A stretch of DNA of 64,000 bases from Coriolopsis trogii (taxonomy: Eukaryota; Basidiomycota; Agaricomycetes; Polyporales; Polyporaceae). Location: the NCBI GenBank assembly GCA_020543525.1, contig JAHYIO010000006.1, positions 1,798,001 through 1,862,000 on the forward strand, in the 5' to 3' direction. The position numbers and the translations under genes were made by a program. Shown here piece by piece: positions 1 through 12,637 of this stretch (its first letter is position 1; each line of letters begins with the position of its first letter). The notes beneath the pieces were generated by a model. The model saw only the letters and a list, made by a program, of their open reading frames with translations. It did no database searches and was not told the origin of the DNA.

Positions 1-1607
1 GGCAGACGAGAGTTGTTACTTTGCTGCCTTTGTCCCAGGGTTCTTTATACGCCCCCTCCTCCCGCGCACTCGCGTAGAAGCTTAGTCAACTTTCCATACC
101 GGGCGAGGCGTACCTGTCAACTTGCCTAAACCGTCAGAAACCTACTGGGCGTGTGCTGGCGAGAAGGGTAACCCTGCGCTGTAATCACACTCCAGTGCTG
201 CATGCGGAAACCCAACAAGGTTGTGGCACAACGCGAATGCCCGATGGCCCACGGAGGGTACCGTCGATATTGAATGTTGGCCAGGCCCCGTGGGAGCTAG
301 GCCAATCTCCGACAGCCTTCTTTCTGGCTTCTTGCACCGGCGGCGACACGCTGTGCGCGCTCGTATGCCTTGCGCACTTCAGTGAGTCCAGAAATGGCAG
401 GAGGCTCGGAGCAGCTTCGGGACATACGGGATATGGTCCGGATAGTGAACTTTCCTCTGGGAGGAAAGCCAGGTCGCGCGTCCCTGCGGCAGCTGTCGCC
501 GCTCACAGCCTTGGAGAGAACGTTGTCGACACGCTGCTCGTCCAAGCTGCTTTGTGCTCCGACGCTCTGGAGATCGCCGGGAACGCACCAATGCACGAAG
601 ACGTCACACAACCATATTCGTCGTTGTCTAGCATCCAGATGTGAGTCTCATAAGGCATCAGTGAATCCAACCGTACTCTGACATACCGGATGGTTCTCCA
701 GGATGGCTCACAATCGCATCCCATTCTGCACGTTATAGCCCCATACATGCCCTGTCTCGAACAGCGGACAACGGCGCGACGTGCGAGGATTGCGATCAAA
801 CCCATGGCCCTACCCAGGAATGTCGCCGTACGCCGTACACATGCCATGACATTCGGCCACGCGTCCTCACTGCTGGTGGTCGCGTCCGTCATATCGGCTT
901 ACGTCGCATCACCTTCTCCACGCCAGATGTTCCAAACCAGACAAATTTACTCTAGTCTCGCGGTCAGTAGATGTTCGAGAGAGAAAAGACAGTGTCAGGG
1001 TCGACGGTCACTCACCTGCGCCCATGCAAATCGTTTATGCGTGCCTGAGGTGGACGCCGTGTATCCTCTCTCCAATTGTGCGACGTCTCGAGCTTCAGTC
1101 TGTAGAATGAGTGGTCAAGATGTTTCAAACGTTTCCCTGACGCATGCAGCTGCCGTACCACGGCAGGGAACTGCATCGAAAACGAGGGTGGGTTGGAGTG
1201 GGTATCCGGTAGCGGTTGTAGAGATACAGCTAGAGGGCGCGAAGTGCTTGAAATTGCAGGAACGTTGTGAAATGGGCTGCGTTCGAGGCTGGACGAGCGA
1301 CCGATACCTGCACATCTATCGTAAATTGGTCGAGAGATGGGCTTTGGTCGCGGAGTTGACGCTTCCGGGTCTGGAGGAGCTGCTGGACGACTGTTCAGGC
1401 CGATGGAGAGCTGGTGGCACAGCGCACACGACGGCGCTTGGCGGTGGGAGCCCCGGGCGTAATTCTCCATGTGGTCTTGAGTTGCTCGCATCTATGTACT
1501 ACGGTGTGAGTTGATACAGAGTGCAAGCACACTATGCGGATACGGATAGGCAGGCAAGTTCCAGGAGTTGTCGTGAGATCGCAGATGGCGCTGTACACAG
1601 CCCATGA
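1..1607. other. No gene recognised
   Basis: Open frames here, including a 274-codon frame at 690-1514 on the plus strand, have no family resemblance, no convincing splice signals and arginine/serine-biased composition typical of chance frames in GC-rich DNA. If 1608-1907 is the end of a multi-exon membrane protein, some upstream exons could lie here, but I could not place any. Confidence 0.4.
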
Positions 1608-1907
1608 AAAAGCGTGCTTGATGAAAGACAGAACGATAATCTGGCAGACGACAACGTCGAGCCCCGCTTCCCGGCGAGTCCTTCTCCAGCAAATAGCGAC
1701 ACTGGAGGGTCGAAGTTCGTCCCTACGACAGTGACCCAGATGACGACCAGCTTGGACAGTCGATAACTCGCGACAGAGAGTCGAGCAACAGACCGTAAGA
1801 AGTATGTTTCCATAATCACAGAGCCAGCTGGTCCCGCTGTCGATGTCGCTGAAGACGTTGAGAAGGAGGCAAGGCGCATCAGGGCGGGAGACAAGCCTCG
1901 TGTGTGA
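1608..1907 (+). pseudogene. Possible C-terminal tail of a decayed gene, with one in-frame stop
   Basis: One plus-strand frame reads as a plausible acidic, Ser/Pro/Thr-rich cytoplasmic tail (about 50 residues including SPANSDTGGSKFVPTTVTQM), meets a TAA at about 1761, and goes on in the same frame with a sensible C-terminus (KKYVSIITEPAGPAVDVAED, then basic residues) to the TGA at 1905-1907. Tails of this kind are common at the end of basidiomycete seven-helix membrane proteins, but no membrane segment could be placed upstream. A short intron spanning the TAA was not found. The 120-codon minus-strand frame over the same bases is probably its shadow. Low confidence; it may also be chance. Confidence 0.3.
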
Positions 1908-2104
1908 CGCGCCGAGGGTGGGCGCGATCCAGCAGGGCGTGGGAAGATAACTTAGTGGCGTGAAAATACAGTCTTGGTCGCGCTGTTTGTCCCGCCCATC
2001 GTGCTCTCCTCGTCGCCCTCCTCTTTGCCTAACATGGTCAAGCTATCTGTTCCTCGCCGTCTTCCTCGTCCTCGAGGTCCCGTACCCTTGGATTGTCTAC
2101 GTGG

Positions 2105-2110
2105 TATAAA
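2105..2110 (+). promoter_or_regulatory. TATA box of the C2H2 zinc-finger gene
   Basis: TATAAA lies 76 bases upstream of the ATG at 2186. That would put transcription start near 2135 and give a leader of about 50 bases, normal for a basidiomycete core promoter. Confidence 0.5.
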
Positions 2111-2185
2111 GGCGCGAACGACAATGGGTGGAACAGCGTACATCGTTGCCCGCGATCCCTCGCATCCCCACCCTGTATCCCCAAG

Positions 2186-3501
2186 ATGATGCATACCGAC
2201 CTCTGTCCTGCCCTACCGCCGCACAACGAGGCTACTGGTGCTGTCTATTATGATTACCAGTCGTTCTCCTTGCATCCTTGGATGGCAACGCCAGATGACC
2301 CGACTTGGAATCATCATGCTAGGGATGGACCAACAGTGCACTCCCAAGCATCCGCAGAGTTGGATCAGGGGCTTCCGGACAACCGGTGAGTATAGTTTAC
2401 CACAGTGTGTATCTTACTTGCCTGATTCTATCGTTGTTCAGGTTTGTCGCGCCGAACGCGTGCTACTATGTCCCGGCGCCTGATGTGCCACCGCTCGAAG
2501 CGTCGTTGTCCCCGCATGGTTCCTCCGTCCCGACTTATGGCTATGTCTCTCCCGGGTATCCGCAACACGGCGCGTTCTCGACGCTTGACGCGTCAGACAG
2601 TGTCGGCTATGTGTCGCAAGTCGTGCAAGCGGCCGATAATCACTTGGCCTACCAGCCAGAACCCTATCCCGAGACGTTCAACTTTGTCCACGGAACTCAG
2701 CCGCCCCTTGACCAGTTCCATGTCGACGCGTCACAAGGACTTGTCGACGCGTATCAGCCGGCGCACGCTTGCCAGAGTCAGCCCGCCTACGATCCGGATA
2801 CTGTCGATACCCAACTCCTCGAGTTCCTGCTCAAGCGTCCGCCCATCAACAACCCAGGATGTATCTCCCCTTCGCTCATACTCCCTCGCTCCGATGCACC
2901 GGAAGAACTGTCCACTCAACGAGCCTTCTTGGAGGCGGATTGCTCTGACATGCCCTTCCCGGGATTTCACGGATACTCGGAGGTCGTCCGTCCCTCGTCC
3001 CCATCCCCATCTTCTCCGTCTCCCGCTTCCGCTTTCGTCTCCACTTTTTCCGCACCCGCACCCGCACCCGCATCCTCTTTCGGGCGCACGTCCCCCATCA
3101 TCACGAAACGTCGGAACGCGCAGGTTCCCGCAACTGCCTCCCCAGCCCGTGCATCGTCCTCGCGCAGGGATCGCTGGCAGTGCCCTCACTGCCCGCACGT
3201 ACAATACAATCATCGCGGCCACGACCTACAGCGGCACATCGCGACGCATACAAGCGACGAGAACGCGCTCTGGATTTGTTGTGGTGTGCCCATCGTCGAC
3301 GCGGAGCAGCTCGGGGTCCCGGAGAGCCTCCGTGGCGCGGAGCATGTGTCGGAGTTCGAGGGAATACTCATGGTGGGAGGGTGCAAGCATGCGTTCAGTC
3401 GGAAGGATGCGTATGCGAGGCATCTGAAGCGGGAGAGGGGAATATGCTTTGGAGATGCGTTCGCGACGTACCAGCCTGCTAACTCAAGTCAGCCCATGTA
3501 G
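2186..3501 (+). CDS. C2H2-type zinc-finger protein (putative transcription factor)
   Basis: Two exons, 2186-2385 and 2442-3501, with a 56-nt intron (GTGAGT...CAG), give 419 residues. The start is the first of two adjacent ATGs after the TATA box at 2105. The first two thirds are Pro/Ser/Tyr-rich and look disordered, with an Ala-Pro and Ser-Pro run near residues 255-290. Near the C-terminus is a C2H2 finger, C314-x2-C317-x14-H332-x3-H336, spaced wider than the usual 12. A second partial finger follows (GGCKHAFSRKDAYARHLKRE), preceded by an ICCG that may supply the missing cysteine. This layout is seen in many Agaricomycete C2H2 proteins of unknown target. A nuclear DNA-binding role is inferred from the finger only; exon structure is well supported. 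Confidence 0.8.
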
Positions 3502-3983
3502 GATATGTGCGGTGATGAGGGGCGTTTGGCCTGGGTTTCTTAATGTACGTGTCGCTCTGTTTCGTCGCTCAATACATGAGGTTTGTGCATAAACCGACTG
3601 TCAAGTGTCGCGTTCGTGTCAGAGTCTACATCCATTTGACACGTGTGCCATGAGGTATATGCTATCACGCTCTGTTATCCTCTCTTTGTGATCTTTGCTG
3701 AAGATCTCGCGTTCAGGGTTGCTTCTCCGCTCGCCGTCATGTTGAGAATCTGCGCAGGACCTTGACGTGCTAGAACGCTAGTGAGGCCAACAGACCAAGC
3801 CGTGCTCGCGCAGACGAGTTGCCGTAAGAACGTTTCCCAGCCTCGTGCCTGTCAGCTTCGCAGCTGCCTCAAGTCCACCTCGAGTGTCTGTAGCCCTCGA
3901 ACCAGCCTCGCACCCCTTCTCGACCTCATCCACCGCCGTCGCCTTTGCCATCATCACCAACGCTCACTACCCCCACACCGTCA

Positions 3984-5360
3984 ATGCAGCTGCGTGACTG
4001 CCAAGCTCGACTCGCGGAGGATCCGGAAGCGCTCTGCTCGCACCAGGTCGTGCATCCGCTACCCTTCTGCCGGGAACATTATGAGGAGTATTGCGCGGCC
4101 AAGGAAACACACCGGTCTGCCTCGCAGGAGGTCGGACGTCTCAAGGACGTTGTCGATGGCATCGTCAAGGGTGCTGTCGACGCGTACAACACCATCGGAG
4201 ATCTCGAGAGGGATATCGCGGTGATCCGGCTGTACCTGGAGGCGGTACAGAGGCGCGATGAGGCGAGGGAGACGCTTAGTATGCGATTCGACTCTCAGCG
4301 TGAGTGCATTCGCCCGCGACTCTTTCCCCCGCCTCGGAGTTCACAGATCATGTTCACACAACAGGTGTTGCGCCAGGGGAAGACCCAACGGAGTCGACTG
4401 CAACAGCATTCGCTCAGCAACTCGAAGCGAAAGCGCGCGAGCTCCGTGCAGAAGAAGAAGCCCACAAGGCCGCGTGCGAGGTGCTGGCCATTCTCTCTGT
4501 CCCCCACGATCCGTTCACGTGCGAGCCCAACCCGACGGGCACTTCCCCATCTCCTGGACGAGTAGTTGGCCGAGGCGAGCGTAACGGGGTGTCTCCAATC
4601 CACGCGTCACGTCGGTGTCCCGCTATCAAGCTCACGGCGGCTCGATGCACGTCGCCGCCGCTCAGTGGGCGACGCTTCTGTGCGCTCCACGTTGCAACAC
4701 ACGCCTCAATCACTGCCATGTGCCGCCTCCGGTGGGTGCACTTGGAGACATGTAGGAAGCAGGTGGCGGATGTCAAGGTGGGCAAGGGCAATGTGAACAT
4801 CGCCGCAGCATCCGTGATGGCCTACATTCAAAACTTGGAGTTCGTGGAGAAGGAGAGCGAGAGGCACCAGTCGACGTACTCCTGCGCATGTAAGTGGCAT
4901 TTTACTGCCTTTCCTCACCTCTCGCGATCTGACCGCCGGTGTCATCGATTGACCTAGCGCCCGAGGAGCACGGACGCTGCCTCAAAGAGATACGCAGAAG
5001 ACGTGTTGGCGCGGCGCTCTTGCACGCGCAGGTGAAGGGCAGGAAAGACGCAGAGATCGCGCTGAGACAAGGTCAATTGGACGTTTGGGCCTCGGAGTAC
5101 TTGGCGGAGATCAAGGCCGCCGATGCAGAGAAAGACAAAGCCTTTGGAGGGGCTTTAGTGGTGAGCCAGTCATCGCCGCGGTACTTGTGTATTTACAGGT
5201 TTATTAACTTCATGCTCAGAGTGCGGCAGCGGGTGCTGGGTTAGCGTCCGTAGCTGGAAGCGCCTTGGCAGTAGGAGCACTGATGGGTGCGACGGTGTGG
5301 CTGGTTGGCTGGTCAGCGACGAGGATGAATCTCAAGAAGGACGAGAACTCGCGACGGTAA
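3984..5360 (+). CDS. Protein with two Cys/His modules, coiled coils and a C-terminal membrane helix; function unknown
   Basis: Four exons (3984-4299, 4365-4889, 4958-5160, 5220-5360) join in frame to 394 residues. The start is the first ATG in the frame; the reading frame is open upstream but without an ATG. Residues 6-32 hold C6-x11-C18-x9-F28-C29-x2-H32 and residues 190-214 hold C190-x9-C200-x9-F210-C211-x2-H214, each followed by 70-100 residues of charged, helix-forming sequence that should form coiled coils. The last exon encodes a Gly/Ala-rich hydrophobic stretch (about 352-379) followed by a short basic tail, so the protein may be tail-anchored. The module recalls short zinc-binding C..C..FC..H motifs such as DUF5763, but I cannot assign it. 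A paralogue with one module lies at 33317-34754. The role is unknown. Confidence 0.75.
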
Positions 5361-7103
5361 CGTTCATGCACTCAATGATGTCGTCCTGTCTGTAGAAATG
5401 ACTCTACTGACAATCCATATGGTGGCGACCTGTGTTGACTGTTGTACGTCCAGAGTGCGATAAATATTGCATCCGTCGCATACCGCAAGTATAGGAGTGT
5501 GGGAATGCTGCGAGTAGCGCTGTGGCAGGTTCGATCGTGAGTCGCACCTCACGAGATGTCTCCAGCTTGCCGTGGCAACATGGTAGGCCTCCATCGACTG
5601 GTATCGAGTTACGCTTTGGCCACTTGATATCGCAACACTCTTTGGTCAGCAGGTCTTCGAGAAAGCCATGTCGGGTAGTCCATGGTAAGATGCATTTAAT
5701 CTACACCTGTCCAGATTTGATGAGGTATTCGTTGTAGCTCCTGTCATGTGTGTGTTTCGAGTCAAATCTGCTTATATCTATCTAGCCATGCTACGTACGC
5801 AGTTCCATTCTTTCTTGTTCTTTGCTGAACCATACCGCCAGCTGGATCTTGCTTCGAGCTTGCTCCCAAACCACCTCACCCCCGGCGTTTAGCTGGTGCC
5901 TGCCGCCAAAGGCGCAGCCTTTAGGCCTACTTCCTCCTTACCCTGTGCATTGAGCTCGGGATTCTGCAGACAGAATAGTATGATGGCGCGAGAGGAGGCA
6001 TAGGGTGTGCTGAACAGCCGCGTTGTGCCACTTCTCGACAAAGCCAATCAAGCCAACTCCCAAAGCGCGACGAATGGGGGTCCGCAAACCTCTGAAGGGG
6101 AGTCCGCGAAGGGCCACGTCTCCGTAGTCTTATTGTGATGACGGATAACTCGTCTGCATTTCCTGTGAGCACTATCTGAGCCTCTCTGGTCACGTTGACT
6201 GAAAAATGGTGTGATATGACCCCTCGAATATTCCAGACTACTATCGTACACAGCGATACTGCCACGCCAACGGTGTGCAGGAGACTCGCTGGAAAAACGC
6301 GATGCAATCATGCCCTAAGACACAACGGGCTTGGCGCAGTGAGTAGAGTTTCGGGGCCAATGTGATTGTTGCCGGCGCGTAGCGAAATGGCTATTTGTGG
6401 TGACTAGGGCATAGTGGGCCATCACTGTTCGATTGCTATGTTCCCAGCCTGGTCTTGTATGCATCTAATTACCTTGCGAATAGCATCCTGACCAACTTCT
6501 TTGCATAGGTATCAGTTCATCCGCCTACAAAGCGGCCTGCACTCCCTCGGCACGGTAGAGTACCTGTGCGATGCATTGGGTCCGAGCCTCTCATGTTGCT
6601 CAGACTTTAGAAGCTTGAAGGATGATCTTCCAGGAGATGCCTAGGTGAGCACAGAACACTGGCATTCAATGCACACGAAGAGTTCTCATAGGCGGGTCCA
6701 CATTGCAGGAGCTCTATCTCCTGACAGCGAACGGCGTGATAACGCCTGTTAGGTCCACGCCGACTCCGGGATACATCGGGATTCGTCAAGCGATACTGGT
6801 CCTGAATCGTAGAAGCAGGATGAGCGACCTGAACATCGTTCATACGATCCGTTTTGGACAGTCCACAGCCCATGACTGTCACATAGTAGTACTACTGTCG
6901 CCGCACCTTTCCAGGAGAAGTTGCATTCCATTAGGACCGCTGTCTGGAGCCAATCCTACTGCGACAGTTATTGCATGTCACGATGCTTTCCTCGACACTG
7001 GCCGGCATCCAATTCAACATATGGGCGTCCCAATATCGTTCTTATACGAGCCGACAGGCGATCCCAATTCCTCACCTCCATCTTCACCCAGAACACCTCT
7101 GCC
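5361..7103. other. Intergenic, nothing recognised
   Basis: About 1.7 kb between two plus-strand genes. Open frames on both strands (for example 5927-6307 minus and 6703-7230 plus) show no family resemblance. No TATA box was obvious close to the start at 7104. Confidence 0.5.
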
Positions 7104-9592
7104 ATGCTTAGCAGCTTGCTGTGTCTCGTCACCCTCGTTGCCGTTGTCCGTGCGGAGCACTGGATTTTCGGCGGTGTCAGGCCCATCGTTACTACTCGCC
7201 TTGACCCGGTCTTCAACTCCGGCAAGGTGAGCTCTCCCGAGTGCCGGCACTGGCTTCCTGACAGCAGACTAACGAGCGTCTGCACAGATTGGCACGCATG
7301 TTCATTCGGTCGTCGGAGCGAGCCGCTTCAAGGAGTTCTATGACCCTATCGACCAGCTGCAAAGCAACTGCACGACGATCCCCGTACAACCGGACAAGAG
7401 TAACTACTGGGCGGTTAGTTGAGGCTCATCGCTGTGAACGCTGGCTTGTCTCACGGATTCTCGAACAGCCGCAACTGTATCATCAAGATCAGGACACTGG
7501 AGCTTTCACTGCGATACGTGAGTACTCTGCAGGAATTTGTGTCCACACCTGTCCCACAAGGTTTCTACCGGGTGGTGGAGCAGCTCTGAGGTTGTTTGGC
7601 AGCGGCTGATGCTGTGTGACTGGAGCACATCCTCATCATGTTCAGTATGCGGCAGTTCTATTTCGGCCTGCACGTCTCCCACGGCCTGATTGTATACTCA
7701 TGGACACTGATGACTATCACATTTTCTTTGCGTTGCGACTATCGACTCGGCCCGAGAATGTGTATACTAACAACTTTTCTCTGAAGCTGGAAGTTTCAAT
7801 ATTTATTACCTCTTGCGCCCTGGACCCAAGAACGAACCGATCAAGGCATTTCCTCCTGGTTTGAAGGTACGTTCCCATCTACATGCAGTGAAGCCCGTAC
7901 TCATATTCGGTCGTATTGTCAGATGGTCGCAGGAGACAACCTCCGACGCTCGAACAACGCATCTGATTTCGCCGACCAAGCCATCTCGTTTGTCTGTCTC
8001 GGTGAGTGCTTACTATGCGGTCATTCTACATCCTCGCTCAATGCTGCATTGCAGACTTCAGCGGGGCGCATTCGTCCGACCCTGACTGGGCGGAACGCCC
8101 TAACTTATTCGACCACAATTGCCCCAACGGCATGCGTGCACAAGCTTTCTTCCCCTCTTGCTGGGATGGTGTTAACCTTGACTCACCGGATCACAAGTCA
8201 CACCTCGCGTACCCGATACAGAACTTCAACGGCGGCGACTGTCCCTCCTCTCACCCCGTTCACCTCGTCTCGCTGTTCTACGAGATGGTCGTGTCCGTGG
8301 ACCACTTCGATTACCACGGTGCCGGCACTTGGACCTTCGCCAACGGCGACACGACAGGATACGGCTTTCACGGAGTGTTCGAGAACGGTTGGGACGTTGC
8401 CCTCCTCCAGGACGCCATCGACAACTGCCCTAACGCCACAGGGAACGTGATGGACTGCCCACCGCTCGCAGCCGTGTTTGACCAGGCCTCCGCTGACGCG
8501 TGCGTGCTCGAGACGCAAATCGTTGACGAGCCCGTCGGTCTCTCTAATCCTCTCGCTCAATTGCCTGGATGCAACCCACTCTGGGATGGTACTGGCGACC
8601 GCCCACTCTGCGCTTCCTCTGCCTCCGCCCCTGCGCCGTCGCTTGTGCCTGCGCAGGTACCCCTCCCGGACGGGTGGAACGAGATCGGATGTATTGCAGA
8701 AGGCACGAACGGCCGTGCGCTTACTGGGGCCATCACCACTAGCCCGAACATGACGCGCGCGAGCTGCGTGGACTTCTGCGCCTCGAAGGGCTTCGTTCTT
8801 GCAGGCGTCGAGTTCGCGGACGAGTGCTACTGCGACGACGAGCTGCGCAACGGCGCGTCGAACACGACGGTGTCCTGGAACGAGTGCACTACCCGTTGCG
8901 CTGGCAATGGTGAGTTGCTCCTTGATTGTCGCCCCTCATCTGTCCGTACGTCTGATATGTGTGTGTTCGGCAGAAAATGAGATCTGCGGGGGCCCTTTGC
9001 GCTTGACACTGATGCAGACGTCCACCCCACCCGCACTTCCGACTGACGGAGCACCCGCGGGCTGGGTTCCGCTCGGGTGCGTATCGGACAGCGGCGCGCG
9101 GGCTCTGACCGGGTCGAGCTTCGCCAGCGACAACATGACCGTCGACGCATGCGTCTCCACGTGCGCCGCGCAAGGCTTCACCATCGCCGGAATCGAGTTC
9201 GGGCGCGAATGCTACTGTAAGTGATCGCTCGCGGGTCGCGGCCAGGTACAGCTGCTGATTCGCCCTCCGGCTGTTTCACGACAGGCGGGAGCGCGTTTGA
9301 GAACGGGGTAGGGCTGCCGCTCGACCGTGCGGCGTGCAACGTGGGCTGCGCCGGGGATGCGTTCAGCACGTGTGGGGGCAGCTGGGCGTTGACGGCGTTC
9401 GAGCTGCAGTCTGCGGTGGCCAACACGACGGAGGCGTCTTCCCCGGCGTCCTCTTCTCCGGTAGCTTCCGAGACTGTGGCTTTGCCCTCGGCTTCGAGCA
9501 GTGGATCTGCTGCCTCCGCCGCATCGATATCTGTTACAGTGTCTGCGGAGCGGCGGGCGTTCAGGCCCAGGGGTATCGGCAGAAGCCTCTAG
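7104..9592 (+). CDS. Secreted DUF1996 protein with two WSC domains
   Basis: Eight exons (7104-7226, 7288-7413, 7469-7517, 7787-7866, 7923-8001, 8055-8909, 8974-9216, 9285-9592) give 620 residues. A signal peptide (MLSSLLCLVTLVAVVRA) precedes HWIFGG and VRPIVTTRLDP, the usual opening of DUF1996, which runs to about residue 310. Two Cys-rich WSC carbohydrate-binding domains follow at about 357-451 and 466-559, each with the GC, FC/AAQGF, ECYC and CGG landmarks. The end is Ser/Ala-rich with no clear GPI signal. WSC domains bind cell-wall or plant polysaccharide; DUF1996 is found in fungal secreted proteins with unclear activity. The 269-nt intron after exon 3 is far longer than the others; the join was set by the usual wording of the family (AIPGSFNIYYL). 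Extracellular or wall location is inferred. Confidence 0.9.
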
Positions 9593-12500
9593 GTTGGACA
9601 TGTGTTGTCGTGTCAGGGTATCATTGGGTTGACGGTAGACTAGGACTTGAACCTGTCGGTTTCCTCTTGGGACTTCGTAGATCGATGATGGTAGTGGCTC
9701 GAGAGTAGTAGTATGTTGTGTATCATAAGCTTCGAATGCACTGATAGAACCGCACAGGCTCCCCACAATCAGATCTTGTCGCGATGAGTAGCGGGACACT
9801 GTAGTGTGCGGCTAGAGGAGCTCACAATCCGTTGAAGCGCGCCAGTAGATATAGCTATTGTAACGTCAATTCGTCAGGGGCACTGCTAACCTGGGGATGT
9901 CATGACGTGTCTACACCCCGCGAGAGACCGACCACCCTACTGACAGGAGCGCGTATACACACTTGAGCAAGCCTAATATTATAGTACAAGGTATAGACGC
10001 TATTGTGTGTCGCCTGGAAGGTCTCGAGGCCAAGGCTGTGACCGGGCTGTAAGGTCATTGCGGACCTGGAGTTCTGAGATATGGAATTGGGCAGTGAAGC
10101 ACCGCAACGCCTGTCACGAAAGCCAAATATGTTACAAACTCATCCAACGGTGGTACCGTACGTTCACGTACATGAGAACCTTTCAGTCCACTTTGGCCTG
10201 ACGTCACAGCCCGACCGCTGTGATCACCATAGCCCAGCACTCTGTCAAGCACAGGCTGTCACAGGCAGACCATTGCTGCAAGTCTGCGACATGACGAACA
10301 ACGACAACCTCAAAATATGAGGATGCCAGAGCCAAATGATATCATAACGGTCTCCAGTATTTGGTTGTTCAGATGCGTTAGGACGGCGCTGATCCCGAGA
10401 CCCGCTTGAAGGCGCGGTCAGGTATCCGACAGTTGATCGTCCCTTGAAAATAGCTTGATGCAATTGTTCCGCGCACCTGCCAATTTCGGTGATGGGTTAT
10501 CATACAAGGAGGTATATATGAGGACATCTCAGAGCCGAGTCCGCTAGCATTCGGGTATGGGGTAGCGAGAAGGGATCAGAAAGAGCGTTGTAGCCTTGCA
10601 TGCGTTGAGGTCAATCCAGCCCACAGAGCGACGAGGCCTATCCGCATGACGAAAGAACAAAAGAAGATCGCTGGCATCAGAGCCATCAGCGGTCCATATG
10701 CAATCACGCACAACGTAACTATGGACAGGTGCACCTGGTGTACCAGTGGCCGGGCGCGGAAGACAGGAATCCTCGGTCCCGTCCGCGAGGACTCGGCGAC
10801 GAGAGCTCCGTCAGTTGCGGAGAGTCGCGCCCCGGGGTGCAATGTTTGGGCTCCCCACGACGTGAATCCGAAGCTCTCCGACAGGCTTGGTTGCGGAGCG
10901 CTCGCTGACTTGTCGTCTGGGATTCAATAGGTCAGCGGACGTTACCCAATATCGACCCATACTCGGGGACCTGGCTTGTCGCAGTCAGGTATGACCGTCC
11001 ATCGGGCCTAGAGCGATGGTACCTCGACTTCGCACCAATCAGGCAAGAGGGTTCGGAAGGTGCATCGCGGCGCAGACATCTTGCAAGTACAAGAATCGCA
11101 TGGCATTATGTCAGTAGTTGAAAGAGTCCGTTCGGTATGCGATAGCAGCCCGGAGTACGCGAATTTACGGGCGCGTCTTGTGCCGCGTGCATTATGTACG
11201 TAGGAACCCATGGTGCCCGAGCGGTCTTGCCTAATGTGCTATGGGTTATTGGGATAGCACGAGCGGATCAGAAAAAGCGTCGCCGCCTTGGAAGTACTCC
11301 TTAAAACAGGTTTCACCTGTAGTATTCAGGGACAGAGGGTAAGATGCTATAGAAGGCAAGATAAGAAGGTAGACTGGTGCGACCCTGAGCGAGAATGCGG
11401 CACTCATCGACAACGTAACTCACCTGCGGGTCCGTCGTCGTCAACAGAACTAGGGTTCTTCGGATGCGTCTGAATACCGCGGCGCGACAGAACGCTGAGT
11501 GGGGTAGCGAAGTCAAGAGTCCGCAGTGTGAGCTAGCCTCAGCTAGGGTGGACGAACGACAATGCTTGCCTTTCTGAGACAGCAGGGATCGCGATCCCTC
11601 CCGCGCAAGGTATGTACGGGTATGCTCTTCGCCCGATTGAGTCTAGCTCGAGTCGGAGCTACCATATCCACCTGAAAGGGAGTCCCACGTGAAGAGCGAT
11701 TGGGTCTCCGGTCGAACTGTCGACACAGAGACCAGGGGACCCTTAGGATTCTGACAATACATGTAAGCAGCGTCGATCAGGCGTCGAAGCTCACCGCTGC
11801 ATAGCAGGCATGTGGATGCAACTGATGTCTGCGGTTCTGCGGGAGAGCGGGGTATGTTGAGCTTATGAGTTATTGACTGGCCGGATCTCGTCGACTCGGC
11901 CCTGAAGGGTGTCGACAGCTGGACACTTCCGAGAGGCACACACGGACAGGATTCCTAGGTGGTAGCTTCCGTCCAGCTGGTTCCCGAACAGCGTGCTAAG
12001 AGAGCAATTCCGCCCATATCGAATTGACGTACTCACTATACACGGCCGAGTCGGCCATGTCGCGGAGTAACTGCATGCCAAGCGGAGGTAGGTGCATTCC
12101 CAGGAAGCCATGACAGAGAAGGTACGAGCCACGTTCGCGAAGGGCCGCTGAGTATGTGTGCGCGAGCCAGGGAGGGCAAGTACAAAGTGACTTCCAAATC
12201 AGGACACAAGGGGAAAGCCCGGATGCGTCTGATGACACACGAGGAAGAGGAGGACCCCGAGAGATGCCCGTCTAGTGCTGGAATACGAGCGAGAGGTGCA
12301 GCAGCATGAGCAGGAGAGTACCTCGAGCTGCAGGAGATGATGGAGGCGGCCAAGGAGCAATGCATCACGACGATTGCTGAGAGTCGCAGGCGGTGCAGAA
12401 CGAGCGTCAGCAATGCACAGCCGTAGCAGAAAACGGCGTCTATCGAGAGGATGATGATGGGGGACAGGTGGCCGCCCTCCTTTCCTCCGCTCTCCCGGGT

Positions 12501-12637
12501 CCTGACGGTGGGAGCTGGACCGTGTCTGATGAGAGACGTCCGCGCGCAAGGGCATCATTTAAGTAAGACGAGAACAATAATCTCTCCCCCGCCCTTCCCG
12601 ACCCTTCCCTCCTTTTGTCCTGCCTCGTTTTGGTCCC
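9593..12637. other. Long gap with decayed minus-strand gene fragments
   Basis: No intact gene. Short minus-strand pieces look like former coding sequence: a hydrophobic stretch at 10576-10842 ending ALWAGLTSTHARLQRSF, a piece at about 12036-12200 reading PPLGMQLLRDMADSAVY before a GTGAGT donor, and a piece ending at 11643 reading LVSVSTVRPETQSLFTWDSL. I could not join them in one frame or name a family. The hydrophobic piece suggests a membrane protein. The region just upstream of 12638 on the plus strand serves as the promoter and leader of the HMG-box gene. Confidence 0.35.
10566..11420. repeat. Diverged direct duplication (about 150 bp, copies about 690 bp apart)
   Basis: Copy 1 (about 10566-10720) and copy 2 (about 11255-11420) begin with a shared block (GGATCAGAAARAGCG) and end with CAACGTAACT at similar spacing; a 31-base block near the start agrees at about 25 positions by eye, while the middle is poorly conserved. 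On the minus strand copy 1 lies at the end of the hydrophobic reading frame at 10576-10842. It may be two remnants of one duplicated gene end. Confidence 0.35.

Noticed and set aside
690..1514. 274-codon plus-strand frame
   Set aside because: No domain or membrane pattern; antisense frames of similar length overlap it.
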